Assembly: GCA_003254885.1 (NCBI GenBank)
Contig: QANT01003172.1
Location: 1 to 64,000, forward strand
Reading direction: 5' to 3'
DNA: 64,000 nucleotides
DNA from: Purshia tridentata
Taxonomy: Eukaryota > Streptophyta > Magnoliopsida > Rosales > Rosaceae
Shown: piece by piece, positions 37,301 through 48,909 of the stretch
How positions within the stretch are numbered: position 1 is the stretch's first letter
Layout: every line of letters begins with the position of its first letter
Notes under the pieces: model-generated
What the model saw: only the letters and a program-made list of their open reading frames with translations
What the model was told of the DNA's origin: nothing
The model's database searches: none
Program-made: the position numbers and the translations under genes

Positions 37301-40300
37301 TATTCATATATATCCTTACAAATGCTTAATTTTAAATATATAAAAATCAATATATATGTTTGTGGTGGATATTCTTCATTTCCATCCTTAATTTCCTTAC
37401 AGTTAAATATATAGTGCCTCTCAAAATATAAACACAAAAATACAAACATTCCTCAATATGTAATATTTCCTTAAAAATGGAGATTGATACTTATTTTTAT
37501 TTTTTTAGAGATGAAACAGAAATTGATACTTTATGGGATACTGGGTCTTTACAATATTGGGATTGGATGTCTTAAAAAGTTGCTAACAAAGAATTTACTG
37601 AACACAACAATTTAGAAATTAAACAGAATCATATCCGATGTCTCACCAATATCGATCAGAGAACAATCAGAACATATATATATACATGGGCACCAATTAT
37701 ACAGAAAAAAGCTGCTTTAATTTGTTTCTACTCGTACGTATTGAACATATATAAGATGGAAATTGTATATATTAGGGTCCATATATATATATATATATAT
37801 GCATTCTGAAACTCATATCTGCTTTGCACCTGATCTGCTTCTACACGTTTAATTAATAACTACCTGTCCTTTGGTTATTAATTAATTAGCTCTAGCTAAT
37901 TTTAATTATTTACGTTCCTAGTAAGTAAATTAATCCTTTGGTATATTTCATCGTAACTTTAACGACTCTTCGATCTGTATTTGACTGATTAGGGTTAGTA
38001 GTATTTATGATTTTGGAAAGATTGAGAGGTAAAGAACCTATCAATAATTGAGACTGCATATGCATTACGACATTTAAAGATTATGAGAACTTAAACACAG
38101 TACGTAGTAGCAATCCATCACAATCTCTACTTTAATTACTTAACAGACACTTCAAATATTATATTGGTAGGGGTCTTGATCACTCTCACCTGTTCGATCT
38201 TCCAAGACCACCAAAGCTATACAGATCGAAATTTGTTGCTAATTCAATTCGAAACTTAACGAAACTACGAGGATGAAGCGTGATTGACCCATATATTGGG
38301 TAATTGGAATATTTAATTAAAGATCGAACATCATATATAAAACAAAAGAATTTGTTATATGATCAATTAATCAATCAAAAATAAAGAACGCCCAAAATTA
38401 ATGATCAAGATAGGTGTAAGCAACAAACTAGGATATATAATATATTCAGATTCATTACAGTGGTGCAGAAACATTAATTCAATATGTTCTCTTGGTTTCT
38501 CGCGATTTTGTTAATTTCGATCTATCAAATTAAGCTCTCATCTTTGTAAGTAAATACACTGATGAAAGTGTTTGACAGAATCAATTTGGGTATATGTAGC
38601 TAGCTAGGAACATAATTACAAGAACTCCTTAGAATAAATTGATCGATAGTAAATAATTAATTATTTTGAATTTTTCAACTACATGGAAGAGCATATTGGT
38701 TGACTGATAGATTGTAAGTAGTCCACAACAAAATTCTAGAAATGAAAACATTACTGACTTGGACAATTTCAATTCAACCTCTCTTCTTGGCAATCCATTA
38801 ATTTATGACTAAATTATCACAAATCTGTGTCAAAGAAGATTAGCCATATATGAACAAAGCAGTAGTTAGACGTTTGTCAGTGTAGCTATATATCAAGATA
38901 TGTAATATATATGTGAAGGGCAAGACCAGTTAATTGGTAGAGAAGATTACGAGCTAGTACCTGTCATTCATTTCAAGATTATAAAATTGTCAATGAAGTC
39001 TAAATTTGTTGAAAGTTTCTAGCTAGCTATGGATCATAGATTAAAAGAGTTATCCAGGTTAATTGAAAGCTTCACATATACTCTCCAGATTAATTATGTA
39101 CGTACACGTATTATTTGAGGGTTATATAAAGCTACTAGTCAAATCGATCATGCTCGATCCATATATAATTAACATGATCAATTCATATTGCATTTATATG
39201 GGAAGCATGTGCATGTTATGCATATATAATTTTGTTATGAAATGGTGTAATCGATCTGTTATCAACGTTGATCACATATATAAGTCTTGATACCATGTTT
39301 AAGATCACTGTTATGTAACCAATTTATCATATTATATATTAAAAAAATATATAAATAAAGTTTGCGTGCTTGTATGAACAATCGTAAAAAATTATAATTC
39401 AAATGAAGACGATTATAGAATACGTGTTTGACGTTCATAGAATACGTGTTTTATCACAATCCCTAGCCGACGATTCAGAAGTGAATTAGTTGAAATTTTG
39501 GGAAGACTTTGTCGACTTTGATAATAATAAAGTAGCAGTTGAGAGGTTTTTATCAAGAAGACTCTCTAGAATTAGTGTGGAAGAACCCTAAACCCCAAAA
39601 CCAATCTCACATTCATGCTTCACAGGCTAGCTACTTGTAAAACACTTTAAAATAAAATATATCATGAGGCTGCTGTTTGATCTCAAATATATTCTCATGT
39701 ATGAATTAATGTTACAAATGATTAAGCAACTTTTAGATTATTTAATGCAAATAAATACATTAGGTTGTTGGGAGTGAAAGGGTGCAAGACATGCATAAGG
39801 GTGAGATAATATTGTTCCCAAAAAGGGTTGCAAATTTTTCAAAGGGTAGTTGCATGTAAAGATTTCATCATGAAGTTCTATATAGCTAGTCCTTGTTATA
39901 ATAGATATATAGTATTGGCCTTTGGAAATACTTGTAATTAAGTGTGCTTATTTAACTGTCTACGTAATTAATTAAGTACATTATATTATTTTATTGGCGT
40001 AGGAGTTTGTGTTTTCTGCATTAATTTCTTGTTCGATCATCACCGCACATTACATGCCTATACCAATATATATTATGTATACATATGTTATGTAAGCAGT
40101 TAAGTTAGGTTAGAAACTTAGAACTTAAAGAAGATCTACATATGCATGCAGTCCATCCATTATTCTAAAATATAAGCTAGCTATATTTCTAGATGATCTG
40201 AAGAAAACTCAAATCAGGGCACGTTTTGCCTTTATTTCCATTGAGTGCTGAGATTACATGCTACTAATTTTAAACTAGTAATTAATATCATGTACTCTAA

Positions 40301-41050
40301 TTAACTAGCTTTTCTGAATTTGCTATATATGTATATATATGCTTCCAAAATTACCCTAGTACGTGCATCCATGAATATGCATATTATGAAAAGAAAACGT
40401 GGGAATTTAAACTAAAAATCCCTTTCTCGTTACTGCATATATATACATATATTATATATGGATTTATTGCAATGAATTTTTGAGGTCTTTTTGCATTAAT
40501 ATGTGTGTGAGGGACGAGCAGTAAATTGCTGCATGTGTGATCCAAATTAAAACGTGAGCGAAGAATGTCCATCATCATACGATATGATTTGATCATAGAA
40601 TACATCATTAATTGGGTTGATAATAAGTAACTAATTAGTTAATGGTAGGAGGGTTGAGATTATTTTTTCAGATTATTATTTTTTGTTTGAAGAGAGACTT
40701 TATATATAAGTAGGATATAGGATAAGAAACACCCGAAAGCAGTACATCATAAAGTTAAGGTGGGTCATCCTCCACACAAACATGCATGAAACTCAAGAAA
40801 CATATAAGTGCATGATTAGCAAAAAGAAATGTTATCCCTTTACGATTATGAATTACATATTGAAATTAAACATAAAGAAAGGAACTAATATATAATCTCA
40901 AACCGTAAACCCTAAACTGCAAATCTTAAAACTCCAAAATTAAAAATCACATACAACTCTAAATCCAAACCCCAAATTTGGTGATTTTTCAGACATTAAG
41001 TTGTGGGCCTCGTGGCACTACATATTTTTGCTATAAACTCCCCTAACTAA
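34303..41050. other. Long AT-rich intergenic region without a supported gene
   Basis: About 6.7 kb upstream of the NAC start. It is full of TATA, TTAATTAA and GCTAGCTAGC strings, with short chance frames only, the longest about 119 codons at 35693. I found no tRNA, no obvious microRNA hairpin and no transposon ends. NAC boundary genes usually have long regulatory upstream regions, so the first several kb may be enhancer-bearing promoter. A short repeat, ATAGAATACGTGTTT, occurs twice near 39415-39452. Confidence 0.5.
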
Positions 41051-41108
41051 ATGGGCCGAAGTTCGGGTTAGTCAAAATAACAGGGCCCAAACATGAACTG
41101 GCCCAAAC
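41051..41108 (+). promoter_or_regulatory. Site II-like promoter elements of the tRNA methyltransferase gene
   Basis: Three copies of the TGGGCC/GGCCCA core lie within 60 bases: ATGGGCCG at about 41051, AGGGCCCAAAC at about 41082, and TGGCCCAAAC at about 41099. Clustered site II elements are typical of plant promoters for translation and organelle housekeeping genes, which suits a tRNA-modifying enzyme. The assignment is by motif only. Confidence 0.5.
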
Positions 41109-41282
41109 GTAATCTCTCTTTTCCGCTTCCCTCTGAGTAGGTCTCACAGGCTCTGAGTTAATTGCAGTTGCTGAGTTTTCCTCCCACCCCCAAACACTTC
41201 GTACGAGACCTAACTTGGCCTACATTGGAAGAGGCCACCTTCATCAGCTGTTTTTGGGATCACCTTCATCAGCACCGAAAAG

Positions 41283-42134
41283 GTCTCTGTTCTGTCTCTT
41301 TGAACATTCCTTCTCTGTTTGCCATTGTCGTTGACTTGTTGTGATTGACGGCCATTGGCCCATTTGATGCTTCGTCTGAACTAGGCCCGTTAATACTCTA
41401 CAACTTAGTTCTTACAATTCAAAAGCTTCACTTAAATTTGGTTTTGTAAATTAATTCTGTGCTAGACGTTCATCTTCTTTTCGCTTGTTTGAAATTGATG
41501 CTTGTTATTTATGCTCGCCACATGTTTGAAATAATTCCCCTGACAAGTGATTTAGGACTTCCGACCACAAAAAAGAAAAACAAAAACAAAAACAAAAAAT
41601 CAACCCACATTGCATTTTCCATTTTGGCAATAATAATTAGGAAACTTGTGGTCTTTGGTTGTGTAGAACATATGGCACCTAGGAAATAGAACATGAACTA
41701 CCAATCGAGAACTTGAAAGTTTTGTTTGCATAACTGTTAGGATTTGTCCAATTATAAATGCAAGAGAACGGAGATTTCATTAATGGTGTTGCAGGCATTG
41801 ACCATCCTCGAAAATTATAGAGCCCTCTTAGTTAGAAGCATGGATGATTCCATTTTCTCAATTGAATCCGTCTTTGTTGCTTATTCACCCGCCCCATCTT
41901 ATCAATCTACAACCGAGAATGGCCGACCTGAATTTTATCACATGTAAACACAATGCACGCTGTATGTTATTACAATCCTTGAAATTTTTTTAACATTTAC
42001 AATGGTCCTTATATCTTTTGTAGAAGACTTGTTTCAGTAAAACTGCAACTTTTTACTTGATTTTGCATTTTATATTCCCTTCATAATGAGCATGCTGTCC
42101 TGAAAATTCCTTGTTTTCTTTTTTTCTTCTACAG
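41283..42134 (+). other. Probable 5'-UTR intron of the tRNA methyltransferase gene
   Basis: A possible leader exon (about 41150-41282) ends GAAAAG|GTCTCTG. A pyrimidine-rich tract and CTACAG end at 42134, 15 bases before the start codon. The region between has no convincing coding frame. Inferred from splice-site appearance and from the distance between the promoter motifs and the CDS. Confidence 0.45.
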
Positions 42135-42149
42135 TTTGCTTAAATAGTC

Positions 42150-42908
42150 ATGTTGGAGAACCAAGCAAACCCAACGTTTAGCAAGTCAACTGGTCTGCCT
42201 CGGAAGCGTTTCTATCGAGCAAGAGCACACAGCAACCCGCTGAGTGACTCTCACTTTCCAATACCTATCTCCCCCCGTCATGTGGATTATTCTCTTCATT
42301 ACCCACATTTCTGTCCTTCATCTGACCAAGTTGATAGCTGCAAAAAGGTCCAGTTTGCAGATATTGGTTGCGGTTTTGGGGGGCTTCTGATAAGTCTTTC
42401 AACCCTTTTCCCTGAGACTCTGATGATTGGAATGGAGCTTAGGGATAAGGTGACAGAGTATGTCAAAGAAAGGATTTTGGCTCTAAGGGTGACAAATCCA
42501 GGTCAATACCAAAATATCTCAGTGGTTCGGACTAATTCCATGAAATACATTCCAAATTACTTTGAGAAAGGGCAGCTTCTAAAGATGTTTTTCCTGTTCC
42601 CGGATCCTCACTTCAAAGAGAAAAATCACCGCCGTAGGGTAATCAGTCCATTCTTGCTGGATGAGTATGCTTATGTTCTAGGGGTTGGTGGGATTATATA
42701 CACAATTACAGATGTTGAAGAACTTGGAGAATGGATGAAGGATTGTTTAGAGGGTCACCCCATGTTTGAAGCTCTCACTGATGAAGAGCTCAAAGCAGAT
42801 CCGGTCACAAAGCTCTTGAGTTCTGCAACCGAGGAAGGACAGAAGGTTGACAGAAATGGGGGACAGACTTTTCAAGCAGTTTACAGACGCATTGCACCAT
42901 CCCTATGA
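42150..42908 (+). CDS. tRNA (guanine-N7-)-methyltransferase (TRMB/TRM8/METTL1 type)
   Basis: Intronless CDS, 252 aa. It transfers a methyl group from S-adenosylmethionine to N7 of G46 in the variable loop of tRNAs. The SAM-binding motif FADIGCGFGGLL lies near residue 70, followed by MIGMELRDKV (acidic ligand of the ribose). The family signature FLFPDPHFKEKNHRRR (about 149-164) contains the catalytic Asp and the tRNA-contacting basic residues. The end, FQAVYRR, is also family-typical. In eukaryotes this subunit works with a WD-repeat partner (TRM82/WDR4), not seen here. Length is normal. The ATG at 42150 lies 15 bases after the inferred leader-intron acceptor. In Arabidopsis the equivalent gene (At5g24840) lies close to the bZIP9 and ABC1-kinase genes, as it does here. 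Confidence 0.95.
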   Translation: MLENQANPTFSKSTGLPRKRFYRARAHSNPLSDSHFPIPISPRHVDYSLHYPHFCPSSDQVDSCKKVQFADIGCGFGGLLISLSTLFPETLMIGMELRDKVTEYVKERILALRVTNPGQYQNISVVRTNSMKYIPNYFEKGQLLKMFFLFPDPHFKEKNHRRRVISPFLLDEYAYVLGVGGIIYTITDVEELGEWMKDCLEGHPMFEALTDEELKADPVTKLLSSATEEGQKVDRNGGQTFQAVYRRIAPSL

Positions 42909-43630
42909 TTTGGATTGTTCTATCTTAGTCAACCAATGGATTGATTAGCTTGGAATTTGTAGCGGAATTTTCCTTTTTTGGCTCAGTTTGCAACTATCAA
43001 AGTAATCTTGACAATGATCATCCGTTTTTTGAAATCTTATTGCTAATTTTGTTAAAGCATACAGGTTTTTCTTAGAACACTTACCATTCTATCACTTATT
43101 GTACCCGTTGTTAGGTATTATATTTTTCTTTCCATTTACTTCTTACCATCGTGAAACTCTATAATTGTTCTTAATCAACTCAAACTCAACTCATGCTTTC
43201 TCTAATTCTTCCAACTTTTGGATTGAGTTGATGGCTTCGAGTTGAACCTGGACTTCCAAGCAATCCCAATTATAAATCGCATTCTCCGGTTGAATCTTAT
43301 GACTATCATCATGGATTTAGGAACTTCATAGTACAACCAAGGAGTTTTTCTTATTGCTTTTAACCGTAATATAGTATTATTACGCCACGTATCATTTAGT
43401 TGACACTATTAACATGTACAATTATATATGTTAAAAGGGGCTAACCCTATTTAATATACCCCTTTGTGGGGGTGATAATACTATAGTTTCTCTAATTAGA
43501 ACTGGTAAGAAAAATTGCAGTATTTGTAAACGTGGTCATGTGTTATGTACTATTACTTAGGAATTAGGACACGAGGTCAGGTCGCAGAGTATCCAAATCG
43601 GACCCAAACAGTTATCGATTGAAGGAAAAT
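42909..43630. other. 3' UTR and short intergenic
   Basis: Likely 3' UTR of the methyltransferase gene followed by the promoter of the next gene. No coding evidence. Confidence 0.5.
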
Positions 43631-44480
43631 ATGGCCACAAACAGCAGGGAAGCCCGAAGGAGGAGGATCTTGGAGCGAGGGTCCGACCGCCTTGCGCTTA
43701 TCACGGGTCAGATTCAGACCCTCCCATCCTCTTCCTCATCGTCACGCCCACCAACCCACCTTGAAGATACAGAGCCTTCATCCCAGCCGTTGATTTCCCA
43801 TGATCATCAGGATCCCCATCCTCTAACTCTAGATCAAATCCCAGGTAACCTCTTTCCTTGTCTCTCTATTCTCTACAAAGTTCTTTACTTTTGGTGTTGT
43901 TTTTGTTAATGGTGTTGTTGTGGGTCTGCAGTGATCTCTCCTGCCATTGAAGAAAAGGGGTCTGAAAGCAAATGTGACACAAACACTGAAGAAGCCTTAA
44001 GACCCACTGCTTCACAAGAAGTCCAACCACTTCTGCCCTCATCATCATCTCAGCAACGCTCACTTTTCACTTTGAATCAGATAAGTAGTGCCATTGCAGC
44101 ATCAGAAAGCACCCGCCTTTACTGTTCTGTAGCAGTGGCCCTCTTGGTGGTTCTATCCCATCTGGGTTTTCCCCTGCTGGGGAGTAACAACATTTTCAAG
44201 ACCCTTTTGGGTTTTAAGCCGCTCTATCTGGTTTTGCTGACCAGTGTGACACTTGTGCTTGCACGAGTGCTTGGTAGACAAAGAGTCTCTGAAAGGCCTG
44301 ACAGAGGTGGAGAGATAATAAAAGCTCCATCAGTTGAGGGATATGAGTGGGCTGCACAATTAGGCAAGGCTTTAGAGGTAGGCTTGCTGGTGCGGAAGGT
44401 ACTTGATGCTCTGTTTATGGATTGTGCTGTGTATGCAATAATTGTTGTATGTGGTGTCTCTTTTGCACAGCAATTCCGCT

Positions 44481-44482
<2 letters not shown>
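43631..44482 (+). CDS. GET2/CAML-like GET-pathway receptor subunit (G1IP type)
   Basis: Two exons (43631-43844 and 43932-44482, GT-AG, phase 1), 254 aa. The N-terminal cytosolic motif REARRRRILERGSDRLALI is the positively charged GET3-docking signature of yeast Get2 and animal CAML, and of the plant GET1-interacting protein G1IP. A Ser/Pro-rich linker follows, then three membrane segments (LYCSVAVALLVVLSHLGFPL; LYLVLLTSVTLVLARVL; FMDCAVYAIIVVCGVSFA) near the C-terminus. With GET1 it would form the ER receptor that inserts tail-anchored proteins. I use the ATG at 43631, which places the basic motif at residues 6-15 as in relatives. Arabidopsis G1IP (At4g32680) lies next to AFC3 and GLB3, which are also in this window, supporting orthology. 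Confidence 0.82.
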
Positions 44483-44534
<52 letters not shown>

Positions 44535-44548
44535 NTTTTTTTTTTTTT
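44483..44548. repeat. 66-base poly-T run with one N
   Basis: The run begins directly after the G1IP stop codon and contains one ambiguous base (44535). It is either a real homopolymer, such as the A-tail of a reverse-oriented insertion, or an assembly problem spot. Its exact length is unreliable. Confidence 0.85.
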
Positions 44549-45164
44549 CAATAATTTTTTCTCTTGTTATTTAACTTATTTATTCAGTGAACTTTGCCAA
44601 CTTTGCTACCAGAGTTCCAATCTTTTGTTGTTGGTGTCATTTTGTGTACTTACCCCTCTGGTTTGTGTTGTTTGGTTTATATTTGGAATGCTACAATTGG
44701 AAACCAATGAAATCTGTCTACTTCCAACTAACACTCTGCACCTTTTAACTGCTTAAGCGTATGTTTCGAGTATTTTCTATGTATTAGCACCTATCCATTC
44801 CTTTGGGATAACAAAAATGATAAGAAAGAATCCAAGTATTTTTCTTCTACACTAGTATGCATGGCTGACCACAAGATGCCCCGACTGTTTATTGAATTCT
44901 ATTTAAAACATGTTGAAAAACCAATCAGTAAGGCATGTTAGAGGGCAATTTAAGCACATGGATTACAATATTACTCCGCTAGTCCCAGATGAAATGTAGA
45001 ACTGAACCTGTTTCTAAGATGATCTTCACGCCGAGATGATGCTCAAGTAAAACCATCCTTTAGGACATCGGCTTTGATTACACGAACTTAGATTCTTTAG
45101 AAATGAAGCTATTAGTTAAAAGTTTTGTTGCATGGGCGTTTCTCAGCTATAGCATATCTTGAAT
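44549..45164. other. Convergent 3' UTR region
   Basis: Sequence between the G1IP stop (+) and the MEF21-like stop (-). It is presumably two facing 3' UTRs. No further gene. Confidence 0.5.
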
Positions 45165-46799
45165 TTAACACAAAACTTGACTGCAATCCTCCGGCATAGC
45201 TTCTATCTCATCATCTGGTATGCTCTGTTGTGAAAGGAGCAGCTCTAGCATGGAAAAAATGTCTTTTGCAAACGGTTTTGAATCATCGCCTGATAAGAAT
45301 TCGAAAACCACATTGTTAACCTCTATCAAACTGCAACCTGGGGTTTTCTTCATGCTCCTACTTCTTATGAGTTTCCTCATCCTTGCCACATCCTCCCACT
45401 TCCCCAGGTCTGCATATATGTTGGAAAGTAACACATAGTTCCCTGCATCATCTGGTTCGAACTCTGAAAGGTGCTCCATTGCAATAAGAGCAATCTCAAG
45501 ATTGCAATGAGTCCTGCAAGAACTTAACAAAGAACCCCAAATCTTCGAGTCTGGCTTCATTGACATCTTCTTTATTTGGTTGAGAGCCTGATCAAGCTGT
45601 CCAACGCGTCCAAGAAGATCAACTATACAACCATAATGCTCAATTTCTGGTTCTATATTATAATCTTCTCTCATAGAATCAAAATACTTCAATCCTTCAC
45701 TCCATAAACCAGCATGGGTGCAGGCTGATAAAAGACCAAGAAATGTAATGCCATTAGGTTCAATCTTTGCTCGTCGCATGTCTTGAAAGAGTTCGACTGC
45801 TTCGCGAGCTTGGCCATTATTTGCCAGCCCAGCAATCATGGTGCTCCAAGATATCACATTCCTCTCCAACATCTGATTAAACAACTGCCAAGCTTGATCT
45901 ATGCAACCACATTTCACATACATTTCAATCAAGGCATTGCAAACACAAATCGACTGCAGTAGCCGCTTTTTATCCGAGTACATGTGAATCCATTTACCAA
46001 CCTCAAGAGCTCCAAGCTGTGCGCATGCTGGCAAAATAGAAACAATGCTGATCTCATCAGGTTCAATACCCAACATCTGCATTCGCCGAAAAATATCCAA
46101 AGCATCCGTGTAGCACCCATTTCGGGTGTACCCGGAAATCATTGCTGTCCAAGACACAATAGTCTTGTTCGGGATTTCCTCAAACATTACTCTAGCCCTT
46201 CTCATCTGCCCTAATCTAGCATACCCAGAAAGGAGACTATTCCAAGAAATCACATCTATTTCAGTCATACCATCAAACATTGTCCGTGCGTCTGTCAAAT
46301 TATCACATTTAATGTACAAATCTATCAGTGCATTTTCAATCACCAAATGGGACTTTGGTCCAAATTTACACACTTGGGCATGAACTTGCCTCCCCAGACC
46401 TTCACAAAAAAGCCCTGCACAAGATTTTATTACAAACGGGAATGTGAATTTGTCAGGACAAATGGGGTTATCAGCTTGTGGCTGTCTCAGCATTTGCTTA
46501 TACAAGGTGATTGCTAAATCATACATGTGATTATGCGTATAAGCTCGGATCATCGCGTTGAACAAAAACCCGTTTGGCTCAAGCACTTGTTTGAATAGCA
46601 AACTAGCGTAGTCTAAATTCCCACTGTGGTCACACACATCCACCATTTTTGTAACCAAGAAATTGCTCTGTGATAACGTGGACTTGACAATTTGAGCGTG
46701 AATTTTTTTCAACCCTGTCGTGCTTTTACAGTTTAACAACGTGGGTACGAAGAAATTTTCCAATTCTCTGATAGTTAAGGCACTGGTTCTCGTTGCCAT
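45165..46799 (-). CDS. MEF21: PPR protein, PLS class with E/E+ end, MEF21-like RNA editing factor
   Basis: Intronless, 544 aa from the ATG at 46799. It starts with ALTIRELENFFVPTL, followed by PLS-type pentatricopeptide repeats through most of the protein (for example NALIDLYIKCDNLTDARTMF, VISWNSLLSGYARLGQM, TIVSWTAMISGYTRNGCY). E and E+ motifs follow (KPDSKIWGSLLSSCRTH, KKTPGCSLIEVNNVVFEF). There is no DYW domain, so an editing deaminase would have to come in trans. The whole sequence closely tracks Arabidopsis MEF21 (At2g20540), a mitochondrial C-to-U editing specificity factor. Each P/S repeat reads one RNA base. The mitochondrial targeting peptide is short. It is head to head with another editing-type PPR gene. 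Confidence 0.92.
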   Translation of the reverse strand: MATRTSALTIRELENFFVPTLLNCKSTTGLKKIHAQIVKSTLSQSNFLVTKMVDVCDHSGNLDYASLLFKQVLEPNGFLFNAMIRAYTHNHMYDLAITLYKQMLRQPQADNPICPDKFTFPFVIKSCAGLFCEGLGRQVHAQVCKFGPKSHLVIENALIDLYIKCDNLTDARTMFDGMTEIDVISWNSLLSGYARLGQMRRARVMFEEIPNKTIVSWTAMISGYTRNGCYTDALDIFRRMQMLGIEPDEISIVSILPACAQLGALEVGKWIHMYSDKKRLLQSICVCNALIEMYVKCGCIDQAWQLFNQMLERNVISWSTMIAGLANNGQAREAVELFQDMRRAKIEPNGITFLGLLSACTHAGLWSEGLKYFDSMREDYNIEPEIEHYGCIVDLLGRVGQLDQALNQIKKMSMKPDSKIWGSLLSSCRTHCNLEIALIAMEHLSEFEPDDAGNYVLLSNIYADLGKWEDVARMRKLIRSRSMKKTPGCSLIEVNNVVFEFLSGDDSKPFAKDIFSMLELLLSQQSIPDDEIEAMPEDCSQVLC

Positions 46800-46848
46800 T
46801 ACTGACTTTTTGGGATAGGGTCGTTTAGAAAGGAAAAAATTTGCAAGA
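46800..46848. promoter_or_regulatory. 49-bp shared start region of two divergent PPR genes
   Basis: Only 49 bases separate the start codons of the minus-strand PPR gene (46799) and the plus-strand PPR gene (46849). Each transcript must therefore have a very short leader or begin inside the other gene's coding region. No TATA box is evident in the gap. Confidence 0.85.
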
Positions 46849-48909
46849 ATGAATGAGAGGCAGAGATTGGCGAATCTCCTGAGGAATTGTTCGAAGAATT
46901 TGCTAATTGATCAGGGATTGCAAGCTCATGGAACTGTAATGAAAATGGGACTTGGGTTTGATTTGATGTTAAACAATGATCTTATAGATATGTATAGTAA
47001 ATGTGGTAGGATGGGCATGGCCTGTGCTGTGTTTGATAGAATGGCTGAAAGAAATGTGGTGTCTTGGACAGCTTTAATGTGTGGCTACTTACAAAATGGT
47101 AATGCCAAAGGGTCATTGTCTCTCTTTAGTAAAATGGGATTTTCAGGAATTAAGGCAAACGAGTTCACTTTTTCAATTAATCTTAAGGCGTCGGGGCTTT
47201 TGGGCATTGCAGAGAATGGAATGCAGATTCACAATATGTGCACTAAATCTGGTTTTGAATGCGTCACAGTGGTGAGTAACTCTATCCTTGATATGTATAC
47301 GAAATGTGGAAGAGTTATTGAAGCAGCTCGAATGTTTAATGTTATGCCAGTTAAGAATCTTATTACTTGGAATGCAATGATAGCCGGATACACACTTGAA
47401 GGAAATGGGGAGAGAGCTTTGATTTTGTTTAGGAAAATGCAAGGGTTGGGAGAAGTCCCAGACGAGTATACAATTACAAGCACACTGAAGGCTTGTAGTG
47501 GTCTGGGAGCAATTCGGCAAGGAAGCCAAATACATTCTTCCTTGATCACAAGAGGGTTCCTGTGTTCAGTTCGGACTACTATTGCAGGTGCTCTTGTTGA
47601 TCTGTACGTCAAATGCAGGTACTTAACTGAAGCACAGAGAGTATTTGATCAAATTGAACAGAAGAATCAAATATCTTGGAGTGCCCTGATTCTTGGTTAT
47701 GCCCAAGAATGCAGTTTAATACAGGCCATGGACTTGTTTAGGCAGCTCAGGGCCAGTATATATCATGAGGTAGATGGGTTTGTTCTCTCGAGCCTTATGG
47801 GTGTGTTTGCTGATTTTGCTCTAGTGGATCAAGGTAGGCAAATGCATGCTTTCACTATTAAAATCCCATCTGGTTTAGACATATCAGTAGCTAATTCAAT
47901 TCTGGATATGTATCTCAAGTGTGGATTAACAGATGAGGCAGAAAGATTTTTCAATGAAATTCCAGTGAAGAATGTAATTTCTTGGACAATTATGATCACT
48001 GGATATGGAAAGCATGGTCATGGAAGAGAAGCTATACGTCTTTTCGACCAAATGCAACTGGATGGTGTGGAACCTGACGGTGTGACTTACTTGGCACTGC
48101 TCTCAGCCTGCAGCCATTCCGGACTAATTGAAGAAAGCCAAGAATACTTTTCGAGATTATGTAATGAAAAACAGATCAAACAAAATGTAGAGCATTATGC
48201 TTGCATGGTTGATCTCCTTGGCCGAGCTGGACGCTTAAAAGAAGCTAAGAATCTGATCGACAGCATGATTCTAAAACCAAATGTTGGAATATGGCAAACA
48301 TTGCTTAGTGCTTGTAGAGTACATGGAAACTTGGAAATAGGGAGAGAAGTAGGAGAGATGCTTCTGAGATTAGACGGTGATAACCCAGTCAACTATGTGA
48401 TGTTGTCGAATATCTATGCTGATGCCGGCTACTGGAAAGAGTGTGAGAGAATAAGGAGATTGTTTAAGATGAAGGGGTTGAAGAAAGAGGCAGGACGCAG
48501 TTGGGTAGAGATTGATAAGGAGGTTCACTTTTTCTACAATGGAGATGAGACACACCCGCTTACAGAAAACATTCATCAAGTATTGAAGGAGATGGAGAAG
48601 AGAATAAAAGCTGAGATGGGTTATGTTCATGGGGTGAGGTTTGCACTGCATGATGTGGAAGAGGAGTCAAAGGAGGAGAGCCTGAGAGTTCATAGTGAGA
48701 AGTTGGCAATTGGTTTGGCATTGGTGTGTGGAGAGCTGGAGAAAGGGAACAGGACAATTCGGATTTTCAAGAACTTGAGAGTATGTGGGGATTGTCATGC
48801 GTTTATTAAAGGCTTGTCAAAAGTTTTGAAGGTGGTATTCGTGGTGAGAGATGCGAATAGGTTTCACAAGTTCGAGGACGGCTTGTGTTCTTGTGGAGAT
48901 TATTGGTGA
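46849..48909 (+). CDS. PPR-DYW protein (At3g15130-like), probable organelle RNA editing enzyme
   Basis: Intronless, 686 aa. PLS-type PPR repeats run from about residue 40 to 480 ([54 protein letters not shown] and others). The E/E+ region follows ([39 protein letters not shown]). A complete DYW deaminase domain closes the protein. It has the zinc/catalytic HSEKLAIG motif, the CGDCH zinc ligands, [11 protein letters not shown], and the terminal D-Y-W tripeptide just before the stop. The DYW domain deaminates C to U in organelle transcripts, with the PPR tract choosing the site. It tracks Arabidopsis At3g15130 along its length. An obvious targeting peptide is lacking at the annotated start ([16 protein letters not shown]), so an upstream start or a non-classical signal is possible. 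Confidence 0.93.
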   Translation: MNERQRLANLLRNCSKNLLIDQGLQAHGTVMKMGLGFDLMLNNDLIDMYSKCGRMGMACAVFDRMAERNVVSWTALMCGYLQNGNAKGSLSLFSKMGFSGIKANEFTFSINLKASGLLGIAENGMQIHNMCTKSGFECVTVVSNSILDMYTKCGRVIEAARMFNVMPVKNLITWNAMIAGYTLEGNGERALILFRKMQGLGEVPDEYTITSTLKACSGLGAIRQGSQIHSSLITRGFLCSVRTTIAGALVDLYVKCRYLTEAQRVFDQIEQKNQISWSALILGYAQECSLIQAMDLFRQLRASIYHEVDGFVLSSLMGVFADFALVDQGRQMHAFTIKIPSGLDISVANSILDMYLKCGLTDEAERFFNEIPVKNVISWTIMITGYGKHGHGREAIRLFDQMQLDGVEPDGVTYLALLSACSHSGLIEESQEYFSRLCNEKQIKQNVEHYACMVDLLGRAGRLKEAKNLIDSMILKPNVGIWQTLLSACRVHGNLEIGREVGEMLLRLDGDNPVNYVMLSNIYADAGYWKECERIRRLFKMKGLKKEAGRSWVEIDKEVHFFYNGDETHPLTENIHQVLKEMEKRIKAEMGYVHGVRFALHDVEEESKEESLRVHSEKLAIGLALVCGELEKGNRTIRIFKNLRVCGDCHAFIKGLSKVLKVVFVVRDANRFHKFEDGLCSCGDYW

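Noticed and set aside
34303-41050. Possible microRNA or other ncRNA genes in the long gap
   Set aside because: I looked for familiar mature miRNA strings and strong hairpins by eye and found none. Small RNA data would be needed to claim any.
41744-41947. 67-codon frame before the tRNA methyltransferase
   Set aside because: It lies inside the inferred leader intron and resembles no known protein.
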